Positions 15,304 through 23,572 of a stretch of 26,286 bases of DNA are shown here, one piece after another. Positions within the stretch are counted from its first letter, which is position 1, and each line of letters begins with the position of its first letter. A program made the translations under genes and the position numbers. Location of the stretch: contig CAOJBY010000039.1 in the NCBI GenBank assembly GCA_948330435.1, positions 1 through 26,286 on the forward strand, written 5' to 3'. The stretch is from an uncultured Lachnoclostridium sp. (lineage in GTDB: Bacteria; Bacillota; Clostridia; Lachnospirales; Lachnospiraceae). Below the pieces are notes generated by a model. The model saw nothing but the letters and a program-made list of their open reading frames with translations. It was not told the DNA's origin and ran no database searches.

Positions 15304-16015
15304 TTAGCACCTCTCCTATATTCGCCTGTATAAGCAAATCTGCATTCCCGTCTCTGGGTGTTGCCGCCCGGTTAATCACTACCAGATGCTTACCTGTAAA
15401 GTAATCAATTAGTCCGGCTGCAGGATATACCGCCAAAGATGTTCCGCCGATAATCAACAGATCTGCATGAGAGATTGCCTCCACCGCCCCCTGAATCGTA
15501 TGGCTGTCAAGACCTTCTTCATAGAGCACTACATCCGGCTTAATAAGCCCTCCACACTCACAGCGGGGAACACCCTCTGCCTCCAGCATATATTCAGCGT
15601 TATAAAAGCGATTACACTTCTGGCAGTAATTCCGATGGACAGATCCGTGAAGTTCATATACGTTCTTGCTTCCGGCCAATTGATGCAGCCCGTCAATATT
15701 CTGTGTTACAACCGCCATCAGTTTTCCCTGCTCCTCCAGTTCAACCAGCTTCCTGTGGGCGGCATTTGGCCTGGCATCCAGACAGAGCATCTTTTTCTTA
15801 TAGAACCGATAGAACTCCGCCGTATTTTGTACAAAGAAGCTGTGGCTCAGTATCGTCTCCGGCGGATACTTCCACTCCTGATGATACAATCCGTCTGTAC
15901 TTCGGAAATCCGGAATTCCACTCTCTGTGGAAACACCGGCTCCTCCAAAAAACACGATATTATTGCCCCCCAGCACATATTCTTTTAATTGGGCAATCCG
16001 TTCCTCTGTAGTCAC
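15293..16015 (-). CDS. cobB: NAD-dependent protein deacylase, Sir2 family
   Basis: A 240-residue sirtuin that removes acyl groups from protein lysines, producing nicotinamide and O-acyl-ADP-ribose. It shows the NAD site GGAGVSTESGIPDFRS (24-39), TQNIDGLH (104-111), catalytic H123 (ELHGSVH), and a zinc site of C131, C134, C152 and C154. It also has GGTSLAVYPAA (190-200). The Tyr-x-x-Arg pair that marks desuccinylase-type sirtuins is not evident in the YRFYKKKML region, so acetyl-lysine is the likelier substrate. It starts with GTG at 16015, with AAAGGA about 5 nt upstream. It lies 18 bp after sortase B and overlaps the DUF951-like gene. Cytosolic. Confidence 0.93.
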   Translation of the reverse strand: MTTEERIAQLKEYVLGGNNIVFFGGAGVSTESGIPDFRSTDGLYHQEWKYPPETILSHSFFVQNTAEFYRFYKKKMLCLDARPNAAHRKLVELEEQGKLMAVVTQNIDGLHQLAGSKNVYELHGSVHRNYCQKCNRFYNAEYMLEAEGVPRCECGGLIKPDVVLYEEGLDSHTIQGAVEAISHADLLIIGGTSLAVYPAAGLIDYFTGKHLVVINRAATPRDGNADLLIQANIGEVLSGI

Positions 16016-16033
16016 AGTAATCCTTTCCTTCCG

Positions 16034-16819
16034 TTAATAAATCTTTTTGCCATGAATGACAAAACGTTTTGTTCCGCTCTTTGTACAGGTAGAAAGCGTA
16101 ATCACTCGATCATTTCTGGACACCTCTATTCCCGTATCATACTCAGAACGAGCTTTAATCATATCTACAAACTGTGCATACTTTCCGTCCGGCTCTGACG
16201 CAAAACCAATGGTATAGGTATCGCTGTCTGAGGATATCTCATAACATGAAAAAATCTCATACGCATGGGTTCCATCCTCCAGATCTATATAAACCAGCGG
16301 ATGTTCTAACAGATAAGATGCAGAACGATATTCCTTTAGTCCGCCAAACATAGATCCGTTCTTCATATTGTGCCCATAGATAATCGTATGCAAATCTGTA
16401 AAATCCGGGCTGTTTAAGGCCTCTATAAAGATGCTTCCGGCACTATTCGTATTCCCACTAAAGGTATGCTTCAGATAATAAGCATCATCATCCCCCTGCA
16501 TCAAAGGATAACTAATCTCCGTATCCGGAATTTCAATCCAGCCAACCACATCCTTATTCTCAGATCGCAATGCCTCCAAGTCAATACGCAGCCGACGTTC
16601 CCCCTCTTCATCGGTATCGGCATCCTCCCTTTCTCCATAAGCCACTTCCGGAAGCTCCTCCTCCACATACTTCCGAAGATCATCATATTCATCCGTGCCT
16701 TCCTTATACTCCAGGAAGATACCTGCCAGCTGGCTTCCACAGAAGATCACCATTCCCAGGCATAAAACAAGTGCTACAATCAATACAATCGGAATTCTCC
16801 GTCTCCTTTTTCGTCCCAT
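16034..16819 (-). CDS. srtB: Class B sortase
   Basis: A 261-residue membrane-anchored transpeptidase. A basic N-terminus (MGRKRRRRIP) is followed by one membrane helix (about 10-29), then an extracellular acidic linker (40-75) and the sortase beta barrel. The catalytic triad is visible: H150 (IIYGHNM), C245 (ITLSTCTKS) and R252 (TKRFVIHG). The TLSTC motif and the long insertion before it are typical of class B. Such enzymes attach proteins bearing NPxTN-like or related signals to peptidoglycan or pili. No substrate with a sorting signal lies in the window. AGGTGATG precedes the ATG. It follows the phosphopantetheinyl transferase gene by 65 bp. Confidence 0.93.
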   Translation of the reverse strand: MGRKRRRRIPIVLIVALVLCLGMVIFCGSQLAGIFLEYKEGTDEYDDLRKYVEEELPEVAYGEREDADTDEEGERRLRIDLEALRSENKDVVGWIEIPDTEISYPLMQGDDDAYYLKHTFSGNTNSAGSIFIEALNSPDFTDLHTIIYGHNMKNGSMFGGLKEYRSASYLLEHPLVYIDLEDGTHAYEIFSCYEISSDSDTYTIGFASEPDGKYAQFVDMIKARSEYDTGIEVSRNDRVITLSTCTKSGTKRFVIHGKKIY

Positions 16820-16884
16820 CTTTCATCACCTCGCATCTATTTTATCAAACTAACAGTTAAAAAGCCAGAGTTAATATCAACGAT

Positions 16885-17481
16885 TTAAAGCAGTATCCAG
16901 GTCGGCTCTTTGCAAAAATCCATCTCCTCAGAACAAACCCCAAGGCTAAATTCTTTATCCCTTACCGAATAGAGTTTGTAATAATAGTCCTTATTATTTT
17001 GATGCTGTATTACCCGGCCCATGCCCTTTCCGATTTCCTCCATGTAAAAGGTATCCAGTGGTATTAAAAGCCCTGAGCCCTCCGCTTTCATAAAGCTTTC
17101 CTTCAGTACCCACAAATTATGAAACAGAGGTCCTCTTTGTGATTCCTCTGCCGCCCGGTATGCTTTCTGTTCCTTCAAGTGAAACTTCTTTACCACAAGT
17201 TCCCGGTGTCTTCGATTCCTCCAGCACTCAACATCAATTCCAACGGGCCTTTCCCCTATGGCACAGGCAGCATATCCTCCACTATGGGAAAGGTTTATAT
17301 GGATCCCCGGATATTCCAAAAGAAACGGCTTCCCCTTTGGAGCACGTGCTAATAAAACGGGCTGACAGACTTCCGGATATTGTCTCTCAAGAGCCTTATA
17401 AAGAAGTCTGTGTGCCCATTCGGACTGCTCTTTCGCTCCTCTGCTATGGATCGGAATCTCGGTTACATATACTTGTACCAT
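16885..17481 (-). CDS. 4'-phosphopantetheinyl transferase, Sfp type
   Basis: A 198-residue enzyme that transfers the phosphopantetheine arm of coenzyme A to a serine of a carrier protein. It shows the family's three motifs: INLSHSGGYAACAI (62-75), GIDVECW (81-87, with Mg ligands D83 and E85) and WVLKESFMKAEG (124-135, with K127, E128 and K132). At 198 residues it is slightly shorter than Sfp (about 224), mostly at the C-terminus. No polyketide, peptide or acyl-carrier gene is nearby. It may serve a distant biosynthetic cluster or act as the general holo-ACP synthase. It lies 7 bp after the small acidic gene; its own ribosome site is weak, so it may be translated by coupling. Confidence 0.9.
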   Translation of the reverse strand: MVQVYVTEIPIHSRGAKEQSEWAHRLLYKALERQYPEVCQPVLLARAPKGKPFLLEYPGIHINLSHSGGYAACAIGERPVGIDVECWRNRRHRELVVKKFHLKEQKAYRAAEESQRGPLFHNLWVLKESFMKAEGSGLLIPLDTFYMEEIGKGMGRVIQHQNNKDYYYKLYSVRDKEFSLGVCSEEMDFCKEPTWILL

Positions 17482-17488
17482 ACTCTTA

Positions 17489-17683
17489 TCACTTTTTCTG
17501 GCTGTCCAGCAACTCCATCAGTGCCTCATCACTGTCTGAGATCCAGACATCCTCCTCTTCTTCATTTAAGCCCAGATATTCACGGAGCGTGCAGGTCTCA
17601 TCACTGTTCCCCCAGGCTTCTATATAAATATCAATCTCTTCAAAAGGAATCTCTCCCGCCAGATACTTATCTTTAAATTTCAT
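17489..17683 (-). CDS. Small acidic hypothetical protein
   Basis: A 64-residue, strongly acidic protein with a run of glutamates (NEEEED, about 40-45). It has no signal peptide, membrane segment or cysteine pair beyond one Cys. I do not recognise a characterised family. It is supported as a gene by AGGAG 7 nt before the ATG, a good promoter at 17715-17743, and tight spacing (7 bp) to the phosphopantetheinyl transferase gene. The pattern IDxYIEAW...LREYLGLNEEEE feels like small proteins I have seen in other Lachnospiraceae, but this is an impression only. Confidence 0.7.
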   Translation of the reverse strand: MKFKDKYLAGEIPFEEIDIYIEAWGNSDETCTLREYLGLNEEEEDVWISDSDEALMELLDSQKK

Positions 17684-17714
17684 AATTTGTCTCCTAATGT
17701 TTTATTTCTTTTCT

Positions 17715-17743
17715 ACTATAGCCCATTTAGAAAGCTTTCGCAA
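17715..17743 (-). promoter_or_regulatory. Promoter of the small protein/PPTase/sortase/Sir2 operon
   Basis: Minus-strand TTGCGA (17738-17743) and TATAGT (17715-17720), spacer 17 bp, 31 bp before the ATG at 17683. It lies just downstream of the terminator at 17760-17803, as expected for an independent unit. Confidence 0.6.
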
Positions 17744-17759
17744 GCTATTGCCGTCAAAA

Positions 17760-17803
17760 AACAATGGCAGTTTTGACTGGTAATCGCCAAAACCACCATT
17801 GTT
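17760..17803 (-). terminator. Terminator of the SPFH/RHH operon
   Basis: AACAATGG (17760-17767) pairs with CCATTGTT (17796-17803), with further GTTTTG/CAAAAC pairing inside. On the minus strand it is followed by a T run (TTGTTTTTTG). It lies 20 bp after the ribbon-helix-helix stop. Confidence 0.85.
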
Positions 17804-17823
17804 ATAGCAAAATATTTTACACG

Positions 17824-18027
17824 TTATTCTATATGAATGTCCAAAGGCTTATCCAATTCCTCTGAGACATACTTCCCATTCTTCTTCCTCTGGCGTACGC
17901 ATTCGGAGAGAAGATATTCTATCTGCCCATTGACTGATCGGAAATCGTCCTCTGCCCAGGCGGCAATTTCACCGTACAGCTTTGCAGAAAGGCGAAGGGG
18001 AATCTGTTTTTTCTGTGCATCCGCCAT
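17824..18027 (-). CDS. Arc-type ribbon-helix-helix DNA-binding protein
   Basis: A 67-residue protein with the Arc/MetJ fold pattern. A short beta strand KQIPLRLSAKLYGEI (7-21) is followed by helix A (about 16-28) and helix B (NGQIEYLLSECVRQRKKN, 33-50), with a basic turn. Such proteins dimerise and bind operator DNA through the strand. The ATG at 18027 follows the SPFH stop by 1 nt; GGAAG about 11 nt upstream lies inside that gene. Its target is unknown. Autoregulation of the SPFH operon, or a non-regulatory role with the membrane protein, are both possible. Confidence 0.8.
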   Translation of the reverse strand: MADAQKKQIPLRLSAKLYGEIAAWAEDDFRSVNGQIEYLLSECVRQRKKNGKYVSEELDKPLDIHIE

Positions 18028-18028
18028 G

Positions 18029-19057
18029 TTAATACAGGCTTCCGGAATTTACCACCGGCTGTGCGTCATGATTTCCGCACAGAACTACCAGAAGATTGGA
18101 CACCATTGCCGCCTTACGCTCTTCATCCAATTCTACCAACTGCTTTTCATTCAGACGCTCCAAAGCCATCTCCACCATGCCCACAGCTCCGTCTACAATC
18201 ATCTTTCTTGCATCTATGATGGCAGATGCCTGCTGTCTCTGCAGCATGACGGCTGCAATCTCAGGTGCGTAGGCCAGATAAGTAATCCGTGCTTCCAGAA
18301 TCTCCAGGCCCGCTTCTGCAACCTTCTGCTGAATCTCATTGCGGATGCGAGATGCAACTACCTCACTGGATCCCCGAAGACTTCCCTCATCTGCAATTCC
18401 GTCTCCGGTGGTGTCCACATTGGGTGCTACATCATAGGGATACACTCTTACAATATCCCGAAGAGCACTGTCACATTGGAGTGACAGATATTCTTTATAA
18501 TTGTCTACATTGAACACAGCCTTTGCCGTATCCACCACACGCCACATAACGGCAATGCCAATCTCTACCGGGTTCCCCAGACAGTCGTTGATCTTCTGCC
18601 TGCTGTTATTCAGTGTCATGACCTTTAAAGAAATTTTCTTATTACAACCATCGCTGCTAAGTGCCGCCTGTCCGTATGAGATCATCAATGGTTTGCCGGA
18701 ACCACCGTCTACATCTCCACTCTGGTTCAGCCTTGTCTTGGCCGCCGGGTTCACACTGCTGCAAAATGGGTTCACATAGTAAAATCCTTCCTTTTTCAAA
18801 GTACCCATATAATTTCCGAACAGCGTAAGAACAAGGGCTTCCTGAGGCTTCAGAATCTTCAGTCCAAACAGCGGGATCCAGCCAACGGTAATCCAGATAA
18901 CCCCTATGACAATCAGCAGCACTGCCAAAACTCCACCACCGTCATCTGACAAACTGGCCCCTAAAACTACACATCCGACTCCCGCTGCATATAACAGGAT
19001 AATCAGAAACAACATGGCAAGGCCATTTTCCTTATGATTTAAAATCTTTTCCTGCAT
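18029..19057 (-). CDS. SPFH/Band 7 domain membrane protein
   Basis: A 342-residue protein of the stomatin/prohibitin/flotillin superfamily. Two adjacent hydrophobic segments (about residues 11-36 and 41-66) are followed by the SPFH domain (about 67-290), starting at LKPQEALVLTLFGNYMGTL. An Ala/Arg/Gln-rich helix (YLAYAPEIAAVMLQRQQASAIIDAR, split here by its proline) lies near 270-295, typical of the family's oligomerising coil. These proteins form membrane microdomain scaffolds or control membrane proteases. The ATG at 19057 has GGAG 9 nt upstream; an earlier in-frame ATG at 19129 would begin before the promoter -10 box at 19089-19094. It is the first gene of a two-gene unit with the ribbon-helix-helix protein. 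Confidence 0.9.
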   Translation of the reverse strand: MQEKILNHKENGLAMLFLIILLYAAGVGCVVLGASLSDDGGGVLAVLLIVIGVIWITVGWIPLFGLKILKPQEALVLTLFGNYMGTLKKEGFYYVNPFCSSVNPAAKTRLNQSGDVDGGSGKPLMISYGQAALSSDGCNKKISLKVMTLNNSRQKINDCLGNPVEIGIAVMWRVVDTAKAVFNVDNYKEYLSLQCDSALRDIVRVYPYDVAPNVDTTGDGIADEGSLRGSSEVVASRIRNEIQQKVAEAGLEILEARITYLAYAPEIAAVMLQRQQASAIIDARKMIVDGAVGMVEMALERLNEKQLVELDEERKAAMVSNLLVVLCGNHDAQPVVNSGSLY

Positions 19058-19088
19058 ATCTATATTCTCCGTTCTTTTTGATATCAAA

Positions 19089-19117
19089 ATCATATCATAT
19101 AGATATTTATCTGTCAA
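19089..19117 (-). promoter_or_regulatory. Promoter of the SPFH operon
   Basis: Minus-strand TTGACA (19112-19117) and TATGAT (19089-19094) with 17-bp spacing, 31 bp before the chosen ATG at 19057. The perfect -35 box makes this one of the strongest promoters in the window. Confidence 0.75.
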
Positions 19118-19162
19118 CAGGAAATTCAAAAAACCGCTACAAAGCTTTCGAGATATGATTTC

Positions 19163-19345
19163 CTATACAAAGATCACCCCAAACAAGGGTATCACTGCCA
19201 GCACTACAGTCAGACCGCTTCCGGTAGAAAAGGACACAAAGGTTCCAGCAAAAGCCTCATGTCTCAATTCCTCCTCCGTCTTTTCTGCCAGGTCGGCAAT
19301 TTCCTGTGCATGCCTCCGAAGCAGCATTCCAGTTTCTTTTATCAT
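19163..19345 (-). CDS. Possible small membrane-associated protein
   Basis: An open frame of 60 codons with a charged helix (LLRRHAQEIADLAEKTEEELRH, split: heptad-like, residues 8-29) and then a hydrophobic C-terminus (about 34-60) that could span the membrane once. It lies 47 bp downstream of the FtsX-type permease, in the same direction, and 45 bp before the SPFH promoter. The ribosome site is poor, and an internal ATG at 19327 is no better. I do not recognise it. The helix-plus-membrane layout looks protein-like, so it may be a real small gene or the tail of a decayed one. Confidence 0.35.
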   Translation of the reverse strand: MIKETGMLLRRHAQEIADLAEKTEEELRHEAFAGTFVSFSTGSGLTVVLAVIPLFGVIFV

Positions 19346-19392
19346 ATCACTTTTTTCCCAGGAATGTAACGTGAACTCTCGAGTTGAAATAG

Positions 19393-21630
19393 CTACATCA
19401 TTGTATCATCTCTGAGGACATCCGCCAGACTGATTTTGCGTACATTCCGCCATGCAAGGTAATATGCCAACGCCACTGTCCCCAAGACAGCCGACATAAA
19501 CAACAGAATCGGAATATATGGTGCCTCTGCCATAAACACTCCCACTTCAAGATAACTCATCTTCAGCATATACCCCGTTGCAAGAACTACAATGGGAAGG
19601 CCGACCAAAACCGGTTTACCGGCTATCACCAGAGCTTCTATGCAGAACATTTTCTTAAGCTGTTTCGGCGTCACCCCTACCGACATATACCTTGCGAATT
19701 CTCTTTTCCTCTGGTGCACAAATCCCAATGTGTTGGAAAACACATTCCCTGTTCCAATGATCGCAAGCAGGATACAAAAGCCCCCCAGTATTGCCATCAT
19801 TCCCTGTATCTGTTTGTTATTCGTTTCGTACTCCTGGATGCGGTTTTCACATTCGATGGTATATTTTCCACCGATCACCTGGCAGGTCTCATCCTGGAGC
19901 ATATTTAATTCTTCCAATGACGCATTTTCTCCACTCAGGATGCGGATATAGGTGTCTTCCTCCGCCCCTCCGATCTGTTCCTTTATCTCTTTCCATAAAG
20001 ATACCGGAATAAAATGCACCAGTTCATAATAATTAAGCGTTGCGTATTCCTCCCTTAAAACAGGGACTTTTTCCGTATAAGCAAGGACTGGTATCTCTGC
20101 TGCCATCTCCTCGGTTTTGCCGTATTGTGCATCCTTGCTGTCTGACCGCCTCAAAATACTTGTATCATTTTCCCCCTTTACATAAGGCATAAAATCGGGA
20201 TGCCTGAAATCGGGATTTGTCACATCCCGAATCTGGTTTAATATGACCGCCCCATTAAGCCGTGGTGTAACCCCGATCTGCTCACAGTAAGCCTGAAAAC
20301 TCTCATCATCCAGTATCACGATGGGGGCATCTACCAGCCATCCGCCATCCGTCTGCGTCACAAGTCCCCCGGAAGCATGGGAAAATCCGCCAAAGGATTT
20401 CATATCCTCGCTCATTTCTTCCTCTGTAATCATCCGCTTCGCCATCGCTTTCTGATATACAACGGCACTTTCCAGCCCCTTGATCTTCCGGATCCTGTCC
20501 GTTTCTTCAAAAGCCTCCACGTCCGTATCTTTCACGGTAACCATGACATCCCACACTTCCTGATACCTTTCAAAATAGGTCTCCCTTGTGCTGATCCCGG
20601 AAAGTGTAAAGAAACACTGCATCATCGCAAATGCCAGAAACGCAGTTATAAACGATAAAGAAGCTGTCCGCAGGGCTTTTCTCTGTGCTTTCAACGCATT
20701 GCCGGCCAACTCCCCCTCCACTCCAAACAGTCTCGTAAGTAAATAAGAATTTTTTCTGCGTCCTAACTGCAATTCATCCGTATTTTTGATTGCTTCAAGA
20801 GGTGTCAGTCTGCTTAGCTTTCTGGCCGGCAGCCATGCGGAGATCCATATGGTGATAATCGTTACAAGCAAAGTAAATACCAGAACCAACGGATGATAGC
20901 CAGGTACCGATTCATGCCGTCCCGGGATATTGCTTTCCAACAGAATATTTGTCAGATGAATCAGGCCCATACTGCCTGCAATCCCAATCAGATTTCCCGC
21001 TAGTATCGGAGGCGTGCAAAGAACAGCCGCTTCCTGCAAAAGACATGTCCGAATCTGCTTTGGCGTAGCCCCAATGCTTGAAAAAATCCCAAACTGATGA
21101 ATCCGTGCATTCATGGATACTGCAAAAGAATTGTGGATAATTACAATCAGCGAGAATGAGGCTGCAAATGTTATCAGTAAGTACATTGGAAACAGCAGTC
21201 TTGGAGCCGTATCACCGGAATCCCGAATCAGGTACATGGCCAGTAGTTGATAATTATAAATGATTTTTTCTGGCGGGGCTCCTATCTGTTCCGCAATATG
21301 AGGAGTATCCGAAAAAACAGAGCTTCTGTCACTAAAATAAATATCTAAGGTCGGTTCCGTTCCTCGAATTCCCTTTTGGTTTACTACTGCATCCTTTACA
21401 TTGGCAAAATTCTTTACGGCCTCTATGTCTTTTTCTGCAAACTCCCCCAGGATCCGACTGTGCCAGCCACCCTCCTCCTGTTCAATTCGTTCAACCTCAT
21501 ATTTCCACAGATTGAACATGATTCCGCACAGCAGAGACAAGAACAGGGCCGAAATAAATGCCGCTATCCTGACAGCCAAGCTGGAGGTACGGTTGTTTTT
21601 TATATAACCTGATGAATAATCTTTCCACAT
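19393..21630 (-). CDS. ABC transporter permease with two FtsX/MacB domains
   Basis: A 745-residue membrane protein. An N-terminal helix (about 20-42) precedes a roughly 100-residue outside segment. A first FtsX domain of three helices follows (about 137-270, including the MNARIHQFGIFSSIGATPKQ coupling segment, written here as two parts: MNARIHQFG and IFSSIGATPKQ). A large extracellular region (about 350-605) and a second FtsX domain (about 620-735, with the matching KREFARYMSVGVTPKQ loop) complete it. This is the layout of permeases that move or respond to lipids, peptides or antimicrobials. The ATG at 21630 is preferred because GGAGG is 8 nt upstream; the ATG at 21636 is only 2 nt from it and overlaps the ATPase stop. 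It works with the ATPase encoded directly upstream, downstream of a two-component system. Confidence 0.9.
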   Translation of the reverse strand: MWKDYSSGYIKNNRTSSLAVRIAAFISALFLSLLCGIMFNLWKYEVERIEQEEGGWHSRILGEFAEKDIEAVKNFANVKDAVVNQKGIRGTEPTLDIYFSDRSSVFSDTPHIAEQIGAPPEKIIYNYQLLAMYLIRDSGDTAPRLLFPMYLLITFAASFSLIVIIHNSFAVSMNARIHQFGIFSSIGATPKQIRTCLLQEAAVLCTPPILAGNLIGIAGSMGLIHLTNILLESNIPGRHESVPGYHPLVLVFTLLVTIITIWISAWLPARKLSRLTPLEAIKNTDELQLGRRKNSYLLTRLFGVEGELAGNALKAQRKALRTASLSFITAFLAFAMMQCFFTLSGISTRETYFERYQEVWDVMVTVKDTDVEAFEETDRIRKIKGLESAVVYQKAMAKRMITEEEMSEDMKSFGGFSHASGGLVTQTDGGWLVDAPIVILDDESFQAYCEQIGVTPRLNGAVILNQIRDVTNPDFRHPDFMPYVKGENDTSILRRSDSKDAQYGKTEEMAAEIPVLAYTEKVPVLREEYATLNYYELVHFIPVSLWKEIKEQIGGAEEDTYIRILSGENASLEELNMLQDETCQVIGGKYTIECENRIQEYETNNKQIQGMMAILGGFCILLAIIGTGNVFSNTLGFVHQRKREFARYMSVGVTPKQLKKMFCIEALVIAGKPVLVGLPIVVLATGYMLKMSYLEVGVFMAEAPYIPILLFMSAVLGTVALAYYLAWRNVRKISLADVLRDDTMM

Positions 21631-21635
21631 ATCCA

Positions 21636-22316
21636 TTACCTCCGCCACTCGTCGCTGACAATACACCCGTCTTCAACTGTGATAATACGCTTCGCTTCCA
21701 GAGCTATCTTTTCATCGTGGGTAATCAGTAAAATGGTCTGGTCCAGATTGCGGTTGGAGATCTTCAACATATCAATAATCTCTTTGGTATTCTTCTGGTC
21801 CAGATTCCCGGTAGGCTCATCCGCCAGAAGCAGGGCCGGACGGTAGATCAGGGCACGGGCAATCGCCGCCCTCTGCTGCTGGCCGCCGGATAACTGGTTC
21901 GGCAAAGCTTCAAGCTTCTCAGCAATACCAAGGGAATTCACAACTTTCTCGAAATATTCCCGACTCGGTTTTTTCTTATCAAGAGCAAGAGGCATGAGAA
22001 TATTTTTCCGTACCGTGAGGGTTGGTATCAGATTATAAAACTGATATACCAGCCCTACTTTTCTCCGGCGGAAAATGGCCGCCTCTGTCTGGTTCAGTTT
22101 GGAAAGGTCGATTCCGTCTATCATAACCTTTCCCTCCGTGGGCTTATCCACACTGCCCAGAATATGCATCAGGGTGGACTTTCCGGAGCCAGAGGCCCCG
22201 ACAATTGCCACAAATTCCCCCTTGTCCACCGACAGGTCAATCCCGTTCAGGGCTGTCACCTGGTTTCCGCCGGAACCGTATACTTTCTTCACTCCCTCAC
22301 ATCTCAAAATCTCCAT
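21636..22316 (-). CDS. ABC transporter ATP-binding protein (MacB/LolD type)
   Basis: A 226-residue ATPase with Walker A GASGSGKST (about 38-46), Q-loop around VGLVYQFYNLIP, signature LSGGQQQR, Walker B ALLLADEPTGNLD and an H-loop histidine in LLITHDEK. The length and the GNLD Walker B ending are characteristic of the LolD/MacB/BceA group that pairs with FtsX-type permeases. The ATG at 22316 has AAAGGAG 10 nt upstream; an upstream in-frame ATG at 22346 has none. Its stop overlaps or abuts the permease start. A dedicated promoter with regulator-type repeats (22364-22395) lies over the end of the kinase gene. Confidence 0.95.
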   Translation of the reverse strand: MEILRCEGVKKVYGSGGNQVTALNGIDLSVDKGEFVAIVGASGSGKSTLMHILGSVDKPTEGKVMIDGIDLSKLNQTEAAIFRRRKVGLVYQFYNLIPTLTVRKNILMPLALDKKKPSREYFEKVVNSLGIAEKLEALPNQLSGGQQQRAAIARALIYRPALLLADEPTGNLDQKNTKEIIDMLKISNRNLDQTILLITHDEKIALEAKRIITVEDGCIVSDEWRR

Positions 22317-22363
22317 TTTAAACTTTCTCCTTTCATCTGCTCCCATGAGCTTTTACAATAAAC

Positions 22364-22395
22364 AGTATAGCAAATGAAAGTTACAGCTCAGTGAC
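22364..22395 (-). promoter_or_regulatory. Response-regulator-type promoter of the ABC genes
   Basis: Minus-strand -10 box TATACT (22364-22369) is preceded not by a -35 box but by GTCAC (22391-22395) and GTAAC (22380-22384), spaced 11 bp start to start. The same layout, with TTTGCTATA shared at the -10 box, occurs at 24289-24320 before the regulator gene. Confidence 0.65.
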
Positions 22396-23572
22396 TGTAA
22401 AAGCGGATCTCGAAAAGAGCACCGCCGTCGGGTACATTTTTTGCCCGTATGGTTCCGTTCTGGCGTTCAATGATCTCTTTTGACAAAGCCAGTCCGATTC
22501 CAATACCGCCCTCACATGCATTCCGCCCCCGGTAAAATCGTTCAAAGATATGGGGAATATCTTCCTTTGCAAATCCCTCTCCATCATCCTGGATCTGAAT
22601 TTCCGTATAGAGCGGATTCTGTCCATAGGAGCAGTGAATCGTTCCCCCGGGACTGTGCTCCATGCAGTTTTTCATCAGATTCATGACCGCCTCCATGGTC
22701 CAGTCCAGATCCACAGTCATCAGCATTTCCCCCTGCTCCGGTATATCAACAGAAGTGTGAGAACTCACAAACAATTCCTGTAGGTTATCCGCTGCAAGGA
22801 CAAGAAGTGTAAAGACATCTATCTCATCCCTTTGTAAGTGTAAGGTTCCGGCATCAATCCTGGATAGAACCAACAGGGCTTCCTCAAGATGAGTCAGCCG
22901 CAAAAGCTGTTTCTCTACCTGTTCCAGATGTTTATTGTCCATGTTCTGCTTCAGCATCTGGACAGAAAGGGAAATGGCAGTGAGCGGGGTTTTGATCTGA
23001 TGGGCAATATTGGACAGGTTCTCCGCAAAATTATTCTTTGCCTGTACCGCCCTGTCTTTCGTCTGATAAAGGAATGTCACCGTCTTATAGATCTCATCTT
23101 CCAGTTTCGAAAAATCATCCTCCCCGGAAGTGGGCATAATTGCAGCCCTGCCGGTATTCACCTGTTCCAGATATTCTTCCAGAGCCCAAATCCGTGTGGC
23201 TTCCGTTTTATTCCGATGCAAAAAAGTAACAACAAAAAGCAGGATTCCCATCACAAAGCCCGTTGAGGCAAACAAAATATTCTGTAGGGAGGAAGAACCC
23301 GAAAAATCAGAGCTGCGGTATCCCAATGCAGACAACACATCTTTTTTTGCCACACCGTCAGGATTTCCTCCCGTACATTTCTTTAATGCTACAGAAATGA
23401 TATTTTTTGTCTCCGGCTCCTGTTCCACTACTTCGCCGCAGATAGCATTCAGCACTTCAAACTGAAGCCGGCTGTAATGGTAAGAAGCTAACAAGGCAGA
23501 AATAGCCGCAGCAACCAGGCTGACAGATATGACCAACCCCAAGGTGACCCGTATATGTTTCTGTCCGCTCAT
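22388..23572 (-). CDS. Sensor histidine kinase
   Basis: A 394-residue membrane sensor. Two helices (about 8-30 and 98-118) enclose an extracellular segment of about 65 residues that carries two cysteines (C45, C66). The cytoplasmic part has the H-box SNIAHQIKTPLTA (phospho-acceptor H191), N-box MNLMKNCMEHSPGG (N302), and G-boxes DDGEGF (329-334) and GIGIGLAL (356-363). The sizeable outer loop differs from the very short loop of BceS-type kinases, which sense through their transporter. The ATG at 23572 overlaps the TGA of the regulator gene (ATGA), with GGAGG 7 nt upstream. It is expected to phosphorylate the regulator encoded just before it. Confidence 0.93.
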   Translation of the reverse strand: MSGQKHIRVTLGLVISVSLVAAAISALLASYHYSRLQFEVLNAICGEVVEQEPETKNIISVALKKCTGGNPDGVAKKDVLSALGYRSSDFSGSSSLQNILFASTGFVMGILLFVVTFLHRNKTEATRIWALEEYLEQVNTGRAAIMPTSGEDDFSKLEDEIYKTVTFLYQTKDRAVQAKNNFAENLSNIAHQIKTPLTAISLSVQMLKQNMDNKHLEQVEKQLLRLTHLEEALLVLSRIDAGTLHLQRDEIDVFTLLVLAADNLQELFVSSHTSVDIPEQGEMLMTVDLDWTMEAVMNLMKNCMEHSPGGTIHCSYGQNPLYTEIQIQDDGEGFAKEDIPHIFERFYRGRNACEGGIGIGLALSKEIIERQNGTIRAKNVPDGGALFEIRFYSH

